From contig JBAMJR010000492.1 of the NCBI GenBank assembly GCA_038501785.1, positions 67,501-131,500 of the forward strand: DNA of 64,000 nucleotides. The letters run 5' to 3'. Positions 23,661 to 36,489 of the stretch are shown piece by piece. The translations under genes were made by a program, and so were the position numbers. How positions within the stretch are numbered: position 1 is the stretch's first letter; each line of letters starts with the position of its first letter. Origin of the DNA: Myoxocephalus aenaeus (taxonomy: Eukaryota > Chordata > Actinopteri > Perciformes > Cottidae). The notes beneath the pieces were generated by a model, which searched no databases, was not told the origin of the DNA, and saw only the letters and a program-made list of their open reading frames with translations.

Positions 23661-25145
23661 ACGTGCGGAGGTTGCATTGGCGTACATCATGGCGGTCGAG
23701 GGTAAATTGTAACGTTATCATGACTTCAATAAATTCATTTGTTTGAAGGGTAATAAAAATGGAATATTTTATTTCCTAATCATTTTAAATGACACTATAA
23801 AACTATAAATAACAAAGTAAACGGATTAACATTTAGCCTTTGGGCCAGTTGAAATGTTTTTTGGGACATTCCTGAAAAAAATATATATATTTGGAGAATT
23901 GTACAAATATTGCAAAATAATATGATTAGAGCATGTGGAGAAAAAAAATAATATATATATATATTGTTTTTTAGAGTAAAATTTATTCAAAAGCAGTCAC
24001 CAGCTATGTGTCATAGCATCCGTGCTAGCTTTGTGTTTCCGGTGCCAGTCGTCGGGTTTTCTTTTATTTCTGCTGTTTCAACAATTTTACGGATGATTTT
24101 TTTCAACAGAAAATGATGAAAGTGTTCATGAATGACGCCCATCAGGAATCTAACGAGCCGGATGGAGCTGCCGGGTTTACGTTCATCCGGATCGACTCCA
24201 GTCAGGAAGCAGTTTACATCACTTCCTCCTTCTGGACATTTCTTTGTGTGACCTTTGAAACACATTGTAATCAAGCCATTTTGAGTCTTTTTCCTGGGTT
24301 TTGGTGATAGAAATACGTATATATGATTTAAGTATTACGATGTATTAGTTTGATTTAAACAAGTTTGATCAAATTTTATGAGGAATTTGAGTTACTTTGT
24401 GAATTTAGACGACGTCCATGTGTATGTCGACACGGCTCCATTGAAAGACGATAACTTATCACCGTGACCTTTGAAACTAATTCTCTTTTACTGGGTTTCG
24501 GTGATGGAAAAACATATAAATATGTTTGCATTTCAAAGTATTAAGATGTATTAGTTTGATTTAACTGAGTTTGATCAGATTTTTTGAGATTTTATGCGAA
24601 ATTTGAGCATATTTAGACGACGTAACTGTGTATCACGACCTCTCGATACGTGATTTCATCCTCGATTCCATTGACAGACGATAACTTATCATATTGAAAT
24701 ATTGTCCAGCTCTATGTTGTGGCAGTTTCCCCGTCTGAGAATATTAATGTGAACGACTCAGTTATACCACACTTCCCGTAGTGGTATAACTTGAAATCGT
24801 CTTGTGTTTGCCAAAATATTCATTATAAAAATAAAAAAAGACATAACCCTTACAACCGGACGTGCAGAGAGACCTTTTTGGGGGGATTTCAAGCGCTCAG
24901 CCGGCAAAAACACGGTGAAAAAAAGCCAGATTCAGAGACGATCGAGATCTCACAATCTGAAATTCCCCGTTACGAATGTGTGCGCTCTTTAAAATGTTGT
25001 CGCGCAGCTCAGGATGTGTTGTGCGCTCCCTCTGATGTCATCGGCACACCTCCGTACACGCGGCGCACGACGATCCCGAGGGAGCTTTAACAACGGGTCA
25101 TAAATATTTCCCTTTTTGCAAATCAAAGGTCTGGTGAACTCTCTT

Positions 25146-25148
<3 letters not shown>
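23661..25148. other. AT-rich DNA with a diverged 216-bp tandem duplication
   Basis: Two diverged copies of about 216 bp lie at roughly 24240-24455 and 24456-24690. Shared words are GTGACCTTTGAAAC, TGGGTTT(T/C)GGTGAT, GATGTATTAGTTTGATTTAA, TTTAGACGACGT and GACGATAACTTATCA. No coding frame is supported. Confidence 0.65.
24760..24791. other. Perfect 11-bp hairpin
   Basis: AGTTATACCAC and its exact reverse complement flank a 10-nt spacer (ACTTCCCGTA). It sits just past the second copy of the 216-bp duplication. Confidence 0.85.
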
Positions 25149-25199
<51 letters not shown>

Positions 25200-25318
25200 C
25201 AGCTCAAGAGTTCAATATTTGCACAGCAGCCCAGGAGCCTCCTTGCATTAATATTTGATGATATTATCACTAATATGGGGGAATGTTCTCTTGCATGGCT
25301 CCAGCTGCAGATCAGCAG

Positions 25319-25403
<85 letters not shown>
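25149..25403. repeat. (TG)n(GA)n and (CA)n microsatellites
   Basis: A compound TG then GA array at 25149-25198 and a pure CA array of about 83 bp at 25321-25403. Confidence 0.96.
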
Positions 25404-25405
<2 letters not shown>

Positions 25406-27115
25406 ATTAAGTCGTTCCTATCCTTGAACTGTTCCCCCGAAAACAACCACCTGCCCAATTTGCCTCGGCGGTCCAAAGGTGGCCGGTCCAAAGAGTCGCT
25501 GATACGCTGCGACACGCCTCTGTTTCACGAAATGTTCTCGACTCATAAACCGCGTCCGAAAGCGACGCGCCGGCTGATAGAGCAGCAGCTCGCACTATTC
25601 TGGGGGATTTAACCAAACAGGAAGTTCCTGCCGAAGTTCTCGCGCCTCACATCTGTGCCGGTAGCTTAGCTTAGCATAAAGCCTGGAAAACGGTTAATGA
25701 GCGGAACACATTTCTGACCTCTGATGTTCTTTCATTCATACTTTAAAGTGTAAAAAGTGATCATAATGCAGCGTACAACATGTTAATTAAGCAATTAATC
25801 AAATCTCAACTGAACAAATATCTAAAATTAGATTAAAAAAATTACTTTGTTCCATTTGATCTCCCGGCTCCGAGACGACACGTTACAGTTCTGCAAATTT
25901 ATTATTTTTTGAAGTGATTTATCCGCTTATTGAGGTGTCCCGAAAACATGTGACCGTGATATAATCGACAGATGTCGCTCTAATCATTTCTTCTTCTTCT
26001 CTTCTCTCTTCCTCACAAGTATTTTCTCTTTTCTTCAGCTCACATGAGTCTGTCCTTGTGGATCCGATCTCCTCACACTGCTCTCATTGTTGCTTTCAGA
26101 TGAAATGTCCAAATTGCAAAAAAGCGTGCGACGATAATTAGAATCGAGACGGAGATAATGGGTTTCGTCGCAGCTTTTTCTTTAAGTAAGGAAGAAAAAC
26201 AGCTTTCGACACGGTCGAAACCTTTTAACGTTGTTTTGTTTTTTCAAAACACAATTACGGAATCTTTTGTCGTTTCATTTCTTCTTCTTCTTCTAATTAA
26301 ATGGCCAACGACGGAGCGGAAAACCAGCGCTTCACATTGAACTCTATTTCGACCGGAGCTGCCGATTGTTGGACCGGTGGAAAGTCTAAACGAAGACGGG
26401 TTTCGTGGGTTTTATTTATTTTATCTGTCGGGTTTCAATCGAGCAATTAAGCCCGTCGTGGTTCGGTGAAAAAAGAGAAACCTGACGGTTGCATTTTTTT
26501 ATGTTTAGAGGGAGACGCTACAGGTAAAATCCTTGTTCTTCATGCATTGATGAATTTATGCGTCGATAAACATGTTTTCTTTCAGACTAGAGGAAATTAA
26601 AAATCCAAAATACACATTTATGGTCTTTATTTTACGACCTTTTAAAGTTTGAATTCTTTGATCCGTTAATTTCAGCTTCTCAAATGTCAGGATGACGTTA
26701 AAACAAATGAAATGCAATTGGTATTATTTGAGTATTTGACAATTTTTCAAAGACTTTTTTGCAGACTAAACGTTAACCGATTCTTTGAGAATATATTTAT
26801 CAGATTACTCGTAATAACAACAGCCATGAAATGTTCAAATCACTGATTTTATCCAACAAGTTCCACAACGTTTAGCCTCTCTTACGTTAAAAAAAAACAG
26901 ACTTTTAAGCTCAGCGATTGGATGGTTCTCACCGCAATGCTTCTTGGGAGTCGTAGTCGACTTCTTTCCTCGGCTTTTCAAAGAGGCGACGTAGTTTCTG
27001 ACGCTGAGGAGTCGACTGAGAAGAGCTTCGTGTCCTGTCGGCTTTTTGGACAAACTCACTGACTCCTCTCGCTGACTTCTACCTCCAGCCCAATTCAACC
27101 CCACCCACTTCACTG

Positions 27116-27180
<65 letters not shown>

Positions 27181-28329
27181 TTACCACAATTTCCTTCCGA
27201 GATGATATTTCAAAGGAATTTGTCCTTCTGGTTTTGACCCGTTCATTCATTACTACGCTCTGAGCTCCTCGGCGAGCCGCACAGAGCTCTCATTGTCACG
27301 ACTGCAACACTGGCAGCAGAAATCTCCCAATTGCATGAACCCGTCTCGTTAATTAACCGCAGACAAGTGTGTTTCATGCAGCTTTTTGGAGCAAAGCATG
27401 CAAAAAGTCTGCGAATTAGTTTCACATCAGAACCCCTCCCCCGATCAGAAACATCATCTGAACCTTTTAGCGTTGAAAAAACGATTACTTTGAAAACATT
27501 TGCTGCACATCTATCTCCCAGTTTGAAGATTAGAAAACACAGAAATTGCACTTTGAATTTATCCTTTTTTTTTCTCCTCTGCCGGAGCTTTACATGACTA
27601 AATAATGTAATCTGTGCTCATTCAAGGGCTCAAAGAAATCTGGACGGTCACATGATCAGACCAAAGTAGCATTGACATCTGTCCACAAAGAAGTGATGAT
27701 GATGATGATAATAATAATAATAATAATAGTGTGGAGAAGGAATAGAAATGGACACAGAAAGTGGAGGAAAAAAAAACGTCCAACCTGCCTACGCTTCAAT
27801 TAAATCTGAGACGAAAATGTGTGTGTGTGTGTGTGTGTATGTGTGTGCGTCATAATTAAAAGTTGCTGAACATAAGTGACTCTTGGCAGAAATGAAAGCA
27901 TGTCTTCCTCTATTCCGGCCTCCGAAAAAGAATAAAATTAAAAAACAGGATCCGGGCCTGCAGTGACACGGCGTGACGGGAATTTAATAAAATGACAAAA
28001 CACTGGTGGCGGAATTAAAATGAATAAGGAAAGAGAGAACGAATAAGAGGAGAATAAGTTGGCAAAAAAAAAAAGAGGAACGAGGAGAAGCGACACAGAT
28101 AGAATAAAAGGAGAAGATGCAACAGGGAGGAGGAGGAGGAGATAAAAATACAAGTGACATTTCTCCTGACGGTGACGGCAGCGACAGCGGCGCTTGTTGC
28201 TTGACCTTCACTTTTGTTGTCGTGTGTGCGTGTCGGCAGCAACCCGGTGGTTTGAGTCCTGACTGAGGGAGACGCGGCCATCACAGCTGGCCCGTCACCT
28301 CCACTTATCCTGCACGACTCCACGTCTGC

Positions 28330-28334
<5 letters not shown>
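25404..28334. other. Unique DNA with two microsatellites
   Basis: A CA array at 27119-27178, a short GAT/AAT run at about 27696-27730, and TG at 27818-27848. A GCTTAGCTTAGCATAAAGCCTGG word at about 25664 belongs to the fish GCTAA-type repeat also seen at 63.5 kb. No gene seen. Confidence 0.5.

Positions 28335-28378
<44 letters not shown>
28335..28378. repeat. (CT)n microsatellite
   Basis: About 22 CT units. Confidence 0.95.
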
Positions 28379-28379
<1 letters not shown>

Positions 28380-28654
28380 GGTGCATGCAATGATTTGACT
28401 GCCCCCCCCTCCCCCCGCTGCACAATGTAATCATAAATTATCTGCAAGGGGTTGCCAGGTTTGTTTTGTTGCACACTGACGTCTAACGGTGCATAAATCA
28501 GAGCTCGTGGGCGAAGTTAGAATTATTTTACACTACCTTTAATTTTGGAAACCACCCTAAAAGTTGCATACCCAAACTAAAAAGGGTGTATCTCTGCAAC
28601 CACTAGGGCTATTTTAATAATGTTGGTGTTATAATAAAAGGTACACATGTGAGA

Positions 28655-28712
28655 TTTTGTTCAGATGTGTAAATATCAGTCTATATGTTACTGGTTAAGA
28701 GTAAATGATGAT
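28655..28712 (+). mobile_element. Short interspersed repeat, copy 1
   Basis: GTTCAGATGTGTAAATATCA and the following CTATATGTTACTGGTTA, AGAGTAAATG closely match 56388-56440 in the same orientation. The family is unrecognised. It stands just left of the 35-bp tandem array and may belong to one element with it. Confidence 0.5.
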
Positions 28713-28810
28713 GACACACAGAAAGAAATGAAAAGGTTTCAGGTCCGCCTATAAAAAAATCACTTTCAGGATGATTATTTCTTTGAGATGATGCAGCTGT
28801 AAGGTCCAAC

Positions 28811-29340
28811 TCTAACCCAAATCATAGCTCAATATGTGAACATTCATTAACCCAAATCATAGCACAATATGTGAACATTCTCTAACCCAAATCATAGCTC
28901 AATATGTGAACATTCTCTAACCCAAATCATAACTCAATATGTGAACATTCTCTAACCCAAATCATAGCTCAATATGTGAACATTCTCTAACCCAAATCAT
29001 AGCACAATATGTGAACATTCTCTAACCCAAATCATAACACAATATGTGAACATTCTCTAACCCAAATCACAGCACAATATGTGAACATTCTCTAACCCAA
29101 ATCACAGCACAATATGTGAACATTCTCTAACCCAAATCATAGCACAATATGTGAACATTCTCTAACCCAAATCATAGCACAATATGTGAACATTCTCTAA
29201 CCCAAATCATAACTCAATATGTGAACATTCTCTAACCCAAATCATAACTCAATATGTGAACATTCACTAACCCAAATCATAGCACAATATGTGAACATTC
29301 TCTAACCCAAATCATAACACAATATGTGAACATTCTCTCT
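28811..29340. repeat. 35-bp tandem array, 15 copies
   Basis: Fifteen contiguous copies of a 35-base unit reading CTAACCCAAATCATAGCAC then AATATGTGAACATTCT, with starts every 35 bp from 28814 to 29304. Most differences are at two positions (GCAC/GCTC/ACAC/ACTC and CATAGC/CACAGC). Each unit holds a GAACATTC word (heat-shock-element-like GAANNTTC) and one telomere-like CTAACCC. Units abut with no spacers, so this is not a CRISPR array. Confidence 0.97.
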
Positions 29341-30511
29341 GCAAAGGTTGACTTTGATAAAGTGAAGCAGAACAAAGTTAGAGAGGGTTTAGTACAGAGA
29401 ACATTCAGGCGAGGTCTCCAGAATTTGCATTCGGCCACATCTGTGACATTTAAATGTTTTCATTTACCAAACCATATATTTCACTTGTATATTACTTATG
29501 GTGTTCTTCAATACATCCAGATACAGCAGTTTGGGGCTTTTTTTTCATAAAACAAGCTGTGATTTACAGTTTTATATAACGATCGCTCAGTCAAGGATTT
29601 TAAAGGTTGACATGAATTGAGCCGTTAACGTTCTTTTTAACAGCTCTGATCGCGTTTCATCCAACATGAACCAGCTGAACCCGATCATTCAATTCTATTA
29701 ATTAGATGAAAGGAATCGCTGCTTGTGTTTGAGATCGTTGTCGAGGTTCTGGGCCGTGGTCGGTCCCGCACCTCAAGGTGACGACTCTTGTTTTTTGTGT
29801 GCGATATGAAATATGCACGAACAAAACAAGACACGGAATAACACAACGAGCGCATCGCCAACGTTTTTTTTGTGTGTGACTGCGCACACCTACACGGAGT
29901 GAGCAGCCACGAGGGCGGCGGGAAGAAAGAATATAACTGTGAGAGTAAGAGTGCAGGTTTTGTAGACAAAGAAGCAGAAATGGCTGGCGAGGTGGGCGGG
30001 AAGGTGGGCTGAAGAAATGTCTCCAGTCTGGGAGAGAAAATGTCCATCGCTGCTTCACCGATCTGACGTGGCCGGCAATAAAAGAGAGAAAGTTAAATGT
30101 TTTAGCGTGAGGTCCAATGACGCCGTCCTGCTGCCACCAAATGTGCATTAATCCGCCGCAGAAAATAGTCCCGGGTGAATAATCTTATTTTCTTCTGTTT
30201 GAGTAACGTTTGCTAAAAAATAAAACTACAGGAACCAGCTGTTTGGGGGGGATTACTGAGCCTTTAAATTAAGCCCCACCCCCCAAAACAAAGTATATAT
30301 GTGGGATCCGTTATTTAAAGATTTAAGATTAGGAACAATTGGGAAGTTTGGGTAATATCGAAGGAGACAGTGACGCATTGTTGGCCCATTAATGGCAAAT
30401 TAGTAGTAAAATACCAGCAGAGAATAAGACCGGCCTGAACCTTTAATAAAGAATGCATCGAATGTTTTCCTCCACACACACATGTTATGTCCGTCTACTG
30501 CTTTGGTGCAT
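29341..30511. other. Unique DNA, no gene seen
   Basis: Low repeat content. Minus-strand frames at 29685-30148 are long but show no splice signals or motifs, so I read them as chance. Confidence 0.5.
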
Positions 30512-30561
30512 TCCTCCTCCTCCTCCTCCTCCTCCTCCTCCTCCTCCTCCTCCTCCTCCTC
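30512..30561. repeat. (CTC)n triplet array
   Basis: About 16 CTC units. Confidence 0.95.
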
Positions 30562-30872
30562 ACGTCGTCTTTCTGATTAAAAACTGTTCCCTTATTTTTA
30601 CCCAAATCACACGACCGAGACTCAGGTGTGTCAACACAACAGGTAACACACGAGCACGGCGGAAACACAAAACAGGCCCCTAAGCGTCGGGGGCATTTTA
30701 TGCCCTTTTATTTTTAATTACTTTGTTGTTTTATGAATTTTAAAAAGCCTTTTTTTGCCCTCAAGCCGCCATTAATGTCGGACCTCGGTCGCCAAACTGT
30801 CAGCTTTCATGCGGGTCTTTAATTTTTAATGGTTGATTTCTGTTCCATGCTTGCCCTCGTTTGGTGTCATAA

Positions 30873-30876
<4 letters not shown>

Positions 30877-30940
<64 letters not shown>
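30877..30940. repeat. (TA)n microsatellite
   Basis: About 32 TA units. Confidence 0.96.
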
Positions 30941-30944
<4 letters not shown>

Positions 30945-31119
30945 AACCACAAGCTCTTTTTCTGCAAAACAACAAAATGAGACCTTTAGCAGCAGGGCTC
31001 AAATGTCAAAAGTCAAAAGGTTAATTACGTTGCTTCTTGTCTATTTAAATTGTCTACTTAAATTGTACTGTGAGAACCTGGTTGACCCATCGACAGGTTT
31101 ATCACAGATATATCATGTT

Positions 31120-31200
31120 GGCTATTGTTAGCTAGCGGGGAGCTAGCGAGGACAACCACCGAAGGTAGTAGCGGCTTATAGCCTGACTTTTACGGTAAAT
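31120..31200. mobile_element. GCTAGC-type repeat fragment
   Basis: TTAGCTAGCGGGGAGCTAGCG, GAAGGTAGTAGCGGCTTATA and TTTTACGG resemble, in fragments and partly inverted, the block at 41950-42270 (AAAGTCGGGTTATAAGCCGC, GGAGCTAGCGGAAG, AAGGTAGTTACGG). Probably pieces of one dispersed repeat. Confidence 0.4.
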
Positions 31201-31417
31201 GTGTTGTCTTTTGCTGAATGAAAATGAAGGGTTGTATTTTTGAGGTATTGATGAGGTCACCGTCCTAAATCTGTATTTTGAGTTGAGAGGACGTTCATCG
31301 GCTTCCACAAACAAACTTAGTGGATCTGCGGAAAACAAAGATGGCGCTCTGACGGCTGTGTTTCTAACCAAAGTGTTTTCCCGTGTGAGCGGCAGCCGAG
31401 GGTTCAACCTGTCAGCT

Positions 31418-31418
<1 letters not shown>

Positions 31419-31478
<60 letters not shown>

Positions 31479-31824
31479 CCTCTGCAGGCGCCTCGTTCGG
31501 TCCAAATCGTAATGAAGTCGCATTCTGTCTTTGAATTGCAAATAATTGCCTTTTGTTAGCGAGTCAGTCGTTGTGCACACATCCTCCGTCACGAGGCCTC
31601 AAGGGGCTCTTCCTCTTTCTTTTTCTATAAAAGCAGCATACCTTCCTAAACACTCCCTCCTCTCTGCCTCTCCCTCTATTGTTCCAACTCGCCCATCTGT
31701 CTCCCTCTTTGAGGAACTACATTTCCCAGGGTGCACCTGCGGGCAGCGGCAGTAGCGGCCTGGCGCGCTGCCATGCCCAGCGGGGGATTCTCTAAACAAA
31801 CACGCCCGAATTAAACCCTGTGGA

Positions 31825-31908
<84 letters not shown>
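31419..31908. repeat. Two (CA)n microsatellites
   Basis: CA arrays at 31419-31476 and 31826-31908, with about 350 bp of unique T/C-rich sequence between. Confidence 0.96.
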
Positions 31909-31909
<1 letters not shown>

Positions 31910-32764
31910 CCTTAAAGCACTGCTCAACAACCATAGCATTTGATTCACAGTTCACACACACTTAAAACGTTGTATTTATCCAGAGTATATTTAATTACAA
32001 TGAATTAAATCTGATTATTTGTGTCTTCTTCAAGTGGAGCCTAAAATGTTTAATTGTTTTTATTTTTATATACATTTATTTTTATTGATTTCTGGTGACA
32101 CTGTACTTTGTCCCTACCTTCTTATATTCATTCAAACTCAAATATAGTGTGGATTCTGTAAAAAAAAGTCCAAAGGACCAAAGTCATTAGGTCTATAAAA
32201 TGTGAAAAATGTGAAAAATGTCCAAGCTGACATCTTAAAATGTCTTGTTTAGTCCAAAAACTCAAATATATTCAGTATACAACGATTTAAAGCAGATAAA
32301 ATCCTAACAAATGACCAGCTGGACCCGTGTCCTGTTCCTTAAATCATCAAACTGAATCAAATAGTTGCCGCTGCTCCAGACTCGCTGCAGATTATTTCCT
32401 TGATGATCGCGAGCAGACGGTTGCAGACTGTCCCTTTAACTCTGAACCATGACAGCTTAAAACTGCTTAAGCGCCTGCTCAGCTCCATTATTATCTCATT
32501 AGCCGGTTCCTCTTGCTCAGGAATACCGAGGCGCTGCTTAGTATTAATTCACTGTTAACGACGCACTGAGCGGCACCCACTTTTATTCTAATTCCATTCA
32601 TGACGGATTCTCTGGGAGACGCGGAGATTTCAGACTTCCCTCATTAAAATAATAAAAGCCTTCCCTGAGCTTAATCGTCACAGCGAACCGGAGACGTCTT
32701 AACTCTCTCACGGCGACGGAGCTAAATATCCTCACCGCCCAAAGGAGTCCTCGCTCTCCACGCC
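31909..32764. other. Unique DNA, no gene seen
   Basis: AT-rich then moderate GC. No coding frame with splice support. Confidence 0.5.
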
Positions 32765-33510
32765 GTGTTTCCATCACTTTAGAGGACATACCATTGACTT
32801 GCATTGATTTCCTTTCCATAACCATGAGCTAAACCTAGCTACAAAGTCTTCACCCGAAAATGTAATTTACATTACGGGGACCTGAATTTTGTCCCCGTAA
32901 GGAGGGTGAGTCCCCACAATGTGAGTGTGTGAACAGATGTATGTCCCCAAAAGGTCAGTTTTACACGCCTAAACACACACTTGCTCTAAAACTTAAATCT
33001 TCACCCTAAATGTGATAATTGTCATTGTGGGGACGACAAAATTCAGGTCCCCATAATGTCAATTATTATGGGGACCTGAATTTGTGTCCCATAGAGGACG
33101 GTGAGTCCCCACAATGTGAGTGTGTGAACAGATCTACGTCCCCAAAAGGTCAGTTTTACACCCCTAAACACACACACTTGCTGTAAACCTTAAATCTTCA
33201 CCCTAAATGTGATGATTTACATTATGGGGACCGGAATTTTTGAGAAGTTCCCGCAATGTAAGTGTGTCCCCACAACATCAGCAATACATGAATCAACCAA
33301 ACATACACACACACACAGTCGTGTTTCCATCACTTTAGAGGACATAACGTTGACTTGCATTCATTTCCTTATCATAACCATAACTGCTACTTCCAGAAAG
33401 TTAAACGTAACCCAAACATCAATAAAGTCTTCCCTCTAAAATGTAATGATTTACAATGTGGGGACCTGCATTTTGGAGAGTCCCCACAACATGAGTAATA
33501 CACACACAAA
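32765..33510. repeat. GTCCCCA-type tandem/interspersed repeat
   Basis: About 180-bp diverged units repeat here. Recurrent words are GTGAGTCCCCACAATGTGAG, CCCCAAAAGGTCAGTTTTACA, AAATCTTCACCCTAAATGTG and ATTATGGGGACC. GTGTTTCCATCACTTTAGAG occurs near both ends (32765 and 33320). Sequence of this kind (GTCCCCACAAT ... GGGGAC) is widespread in fish. No coding frame. Confidence 0.75.
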
Positions 33511-33667
33511 CACACAGGCTCCTCCATGCCATTGATCAAATACTCTGAAAAGCAAATTGCTCATATATGACCTTTCACACAAAAGCAGCCATTATAGAAG
33601 AATACGAAGGAATTCAGTAAAGGTGGGTCCAAGTAAACATTCCTGCTGCTCTAAAGCCTTGACACCT

Positions 33668-33671
<4 letters not shown>

Positions 33672-33704
<33 letters not shown>
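33672..33704. repeat. (TG)n microsatellite
   Basis: About 16 TG units. Confidence 0.95.
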
Positions 33705-33707
<3 letters not shown>

Positions 33708-35294
33708 CCAAACACAAACTATATATTGTGCACGAGCCCACATGGTGTCAGTGTGCAAATAATTGTACCAAGGAGGTCAGGTAGCTCACGTAACAAAGGA
33801 ACACACACACAAACAATGGAATGCTTACATAAATTTTGGTTTGAGTCGAGGACGCCGTGTGCAAAGTTTAGTTTAAGGAAGCGGAGGACTTTGGTCACTG
33901 GGGGAAGAGAGCGAGGGAGAGAGAGAGAGAGAGAGAGGGAGAGGAAGCTGACGTGTTGCTTCAAGATATCTGACCTCCAAACTATCAAAAATCACAAGAC
34001 GCGATTTAAACCCCGTGTTTACGGATGTAGAATTATAAAGTCAGCTCTGAAAATAAAAATTAAAAAGGCGGACTCACTGTAGCTCCCGCAAGTGCAATTT
34101 AAATGGTTTAAACATGTTGTATAAAATGCTAATTATTTATAAATTGCAACAGTGTGCGGATCTTTATGTATTTAGATATTGTCCGTTATACAGGTTACGG
34201 GTAAATACATGAAGAAAAAAGAAAATAAGGGCATTAAATTAAATTCAAAAACTATTTCTGAAGGCTTAAAAACGCCTCAATGTGACATCAAGTCACACTC
34301 AGTTACAGAACAGACATTAGTAATGAAATACTAAGTGAAATCTGGTTATTGCAACACATTGTTGAACAACAACAGAAGCATAAAATGAGATTGGGTGTTA
34401 TCAGCGGGTGAATATCAACCAGTAAACTCATAAAAGATCCGGCTTTTAGTTATTTGTCAGCTGAATATTACACTTAGCCTTTCTTTCATTAATGTGTTAC
34501 CAGTTATAATTATTATTGATTTCATCCTGCAGAATAATGAGGAATAATCACCAGACAGCGCCGGGTCACGTGTGCATTGTTAAGTATAATTAATAATCAT
34601 AACAAAAGGCTAAAAGACCAAAACTGCATCTGTGTTTTTAAAGCATCACTTAATCTTTTAGTTGTTGCAGGCTATTTATTTTCCTGATCAACTAATTGAC
34701 GCTTGGTTGGGTTTTTTTCAGGCTGCATTGATTACTTATTATTCATCAGTCATCTTATTGTGTAAATGTTTTTTGTGAAAGATCCAATGGACGACCAAAC
34801 AGAACCGTTGCGATATCGATATTGTGTTTTTTTTTGTTGTAAAAAATATCAAATTTTCTCATGTATTGAATCTAAACATTGTTCTCTTATGTGGAGTTTC
34901 TCTTGAAGACGCTCAACAACAATAATTAAAAGCTTCCGGTCCCTTCAGTCAAACCAGAAAGGCCCCTGGGGGCCAAGACGTTTAGAAAAGATTAGAAAAG
35001 GAAGAAGAGAAACTTGAGAGGAAGTCAGCTGCCTTCCTCCTCTCCGGAGACCGGAGCACCGGTGTGTTCTTTTAAAGCTGTCACACACACACACAAAAGA
35101 AATGGAGACGAAAAAGAAGAAAAAAACGTGAAACATTTTGAAAAAAAGCGACATGAAGTGTTTCACTCCTCAGAAACGGGGAGCGCCGGCGGTTTGAATC
35201 CTTCTGGCGGTTCAGATAAAAGGCGTGTTATTTATTGTTGGAACGCGAGGCAGAACTGGGAAAGAGCAGTGGACGCTTTCTGGGTAAATAAAGG

Positions 35295-35296
<2 letters not shown>
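33705..35296. other. AT-rich unique DNA
   Basis: A GA run at about 33917-33938. No supported gene. A CGATATCGATATTG word at about 34810 suggests an old mobile-element end, but it is too short to define. Confidence 0.45.
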
Positions 35297-35364
<68 letters not shown>

Positions 35365-35523
35365 AGCCTTCTGTCGACATTCACTCAGTGCCAGTGGTGT
35401 ATTTTGCTTTTCCACAGATTGCAGCCCCCCCACACACACCTCTTTCCTCCCCCCGACCCCAAAGAGAGCAGCCCTCCTCCCACGGGGCTCCTGGTTTGGC
35501 ATGGATCGCCCCCCGAGATTGCT

Positions 35524-35583
<60 letters not shown>

Positions 35584-35607
35584 TCACACACATTACTGTG
35601 GAGCAGG

Positions 35608-35639
<32 letters not shown>

Positions 35640-35701
35640 TGAAGAGGGCGCCGCAGAGATTTACAGCGTTGGCACTCGGTCCAGTCGGAGGGGTGGATCG
35701 C

Positions 35702-35735
<34 letters not shown>
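35297..35735. repeat. Microsatellite cluster (CA, CA, TG, CT)
   Basis: CA at 35297-35361, CA at 35525-35581, TG at 35610-35638 and CT at about 35707-35735. Long open frames through this block are microsatellite artefacts. Confidence 0.95.
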
Positions 35736-35737
<2 letters not shown>

Positions 35738-36489
35738 CCAGCTCTCCCGGTGAAATGTGCCACGTTTTTGTTTTTTTCCTCGTTTCAAAAAGAGCCCATG
35801 AAAAGAATTAGCAAGATGAGAAAGTGGCAGGAAGATCTCTCGGGGCGTCCATCTGTCCATTACTGAAATAACAGCCGTCCGCTTAGAGGGGGAGGGGAGG
35901 AGGAGGAGGGGGGGGGGATTTGGTCGACTTGATAAGAGGAGGATTTGTCTTTGAGTACAAGCCGGTAATCGAGGGACTAGCTGGATAGATGGATTGGGCA
36001 GATAAATCAGACACTCTCAACCAAAATAGATGATCTTTGATACCGAGATTTGAGCGCTCTGCACTCAGCCTCCTGCAGTATCGGCAACTCTTTCATTAAT
36101 AAGCAGCAAACTAAAGAAAATAAGCCCTGAAACATGCGGCCGATTGTAGTGGATTAATGCATGCGTTGATCAACGGGGGAAAAAAGATGAGCAGCATATT
36201 TAGTTTTTTAAAGAAACAAGTGTATGTGTGTACGTCCAGAGCTTTTATTGTGAAAAGTAAGAATGGAAGGAGTGATTAAGTGTCCTGTCTTTGACCGTTA
36301 TTGTTGCACATATTAGTGTACGTTTTTAATGTGTCCGTGCCCTCGTTACAAAATGAAGAAGATTACGTCTCTTTTTCTCCACGTAATATGTGCGTTCTGT
36401 GTTTTAAGTACTCTTGACAAAAAAAATTACGGCTCCAAAAACAAGACATGTACATGCAAATTACTCGCAAGACCTTTGTTTGGCTAATT
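35736..36489. other. Unique DNA, no gene seen
   Basis: No microsatellite of note except a G-run near 35910. No coding frame with support. Confidence 0.5.

Noticed and set aside
28811..29340. Possible CRISPR array
   Set aside because: Repeats abut directly with no unique spacers, and the genome is eukaryotic.
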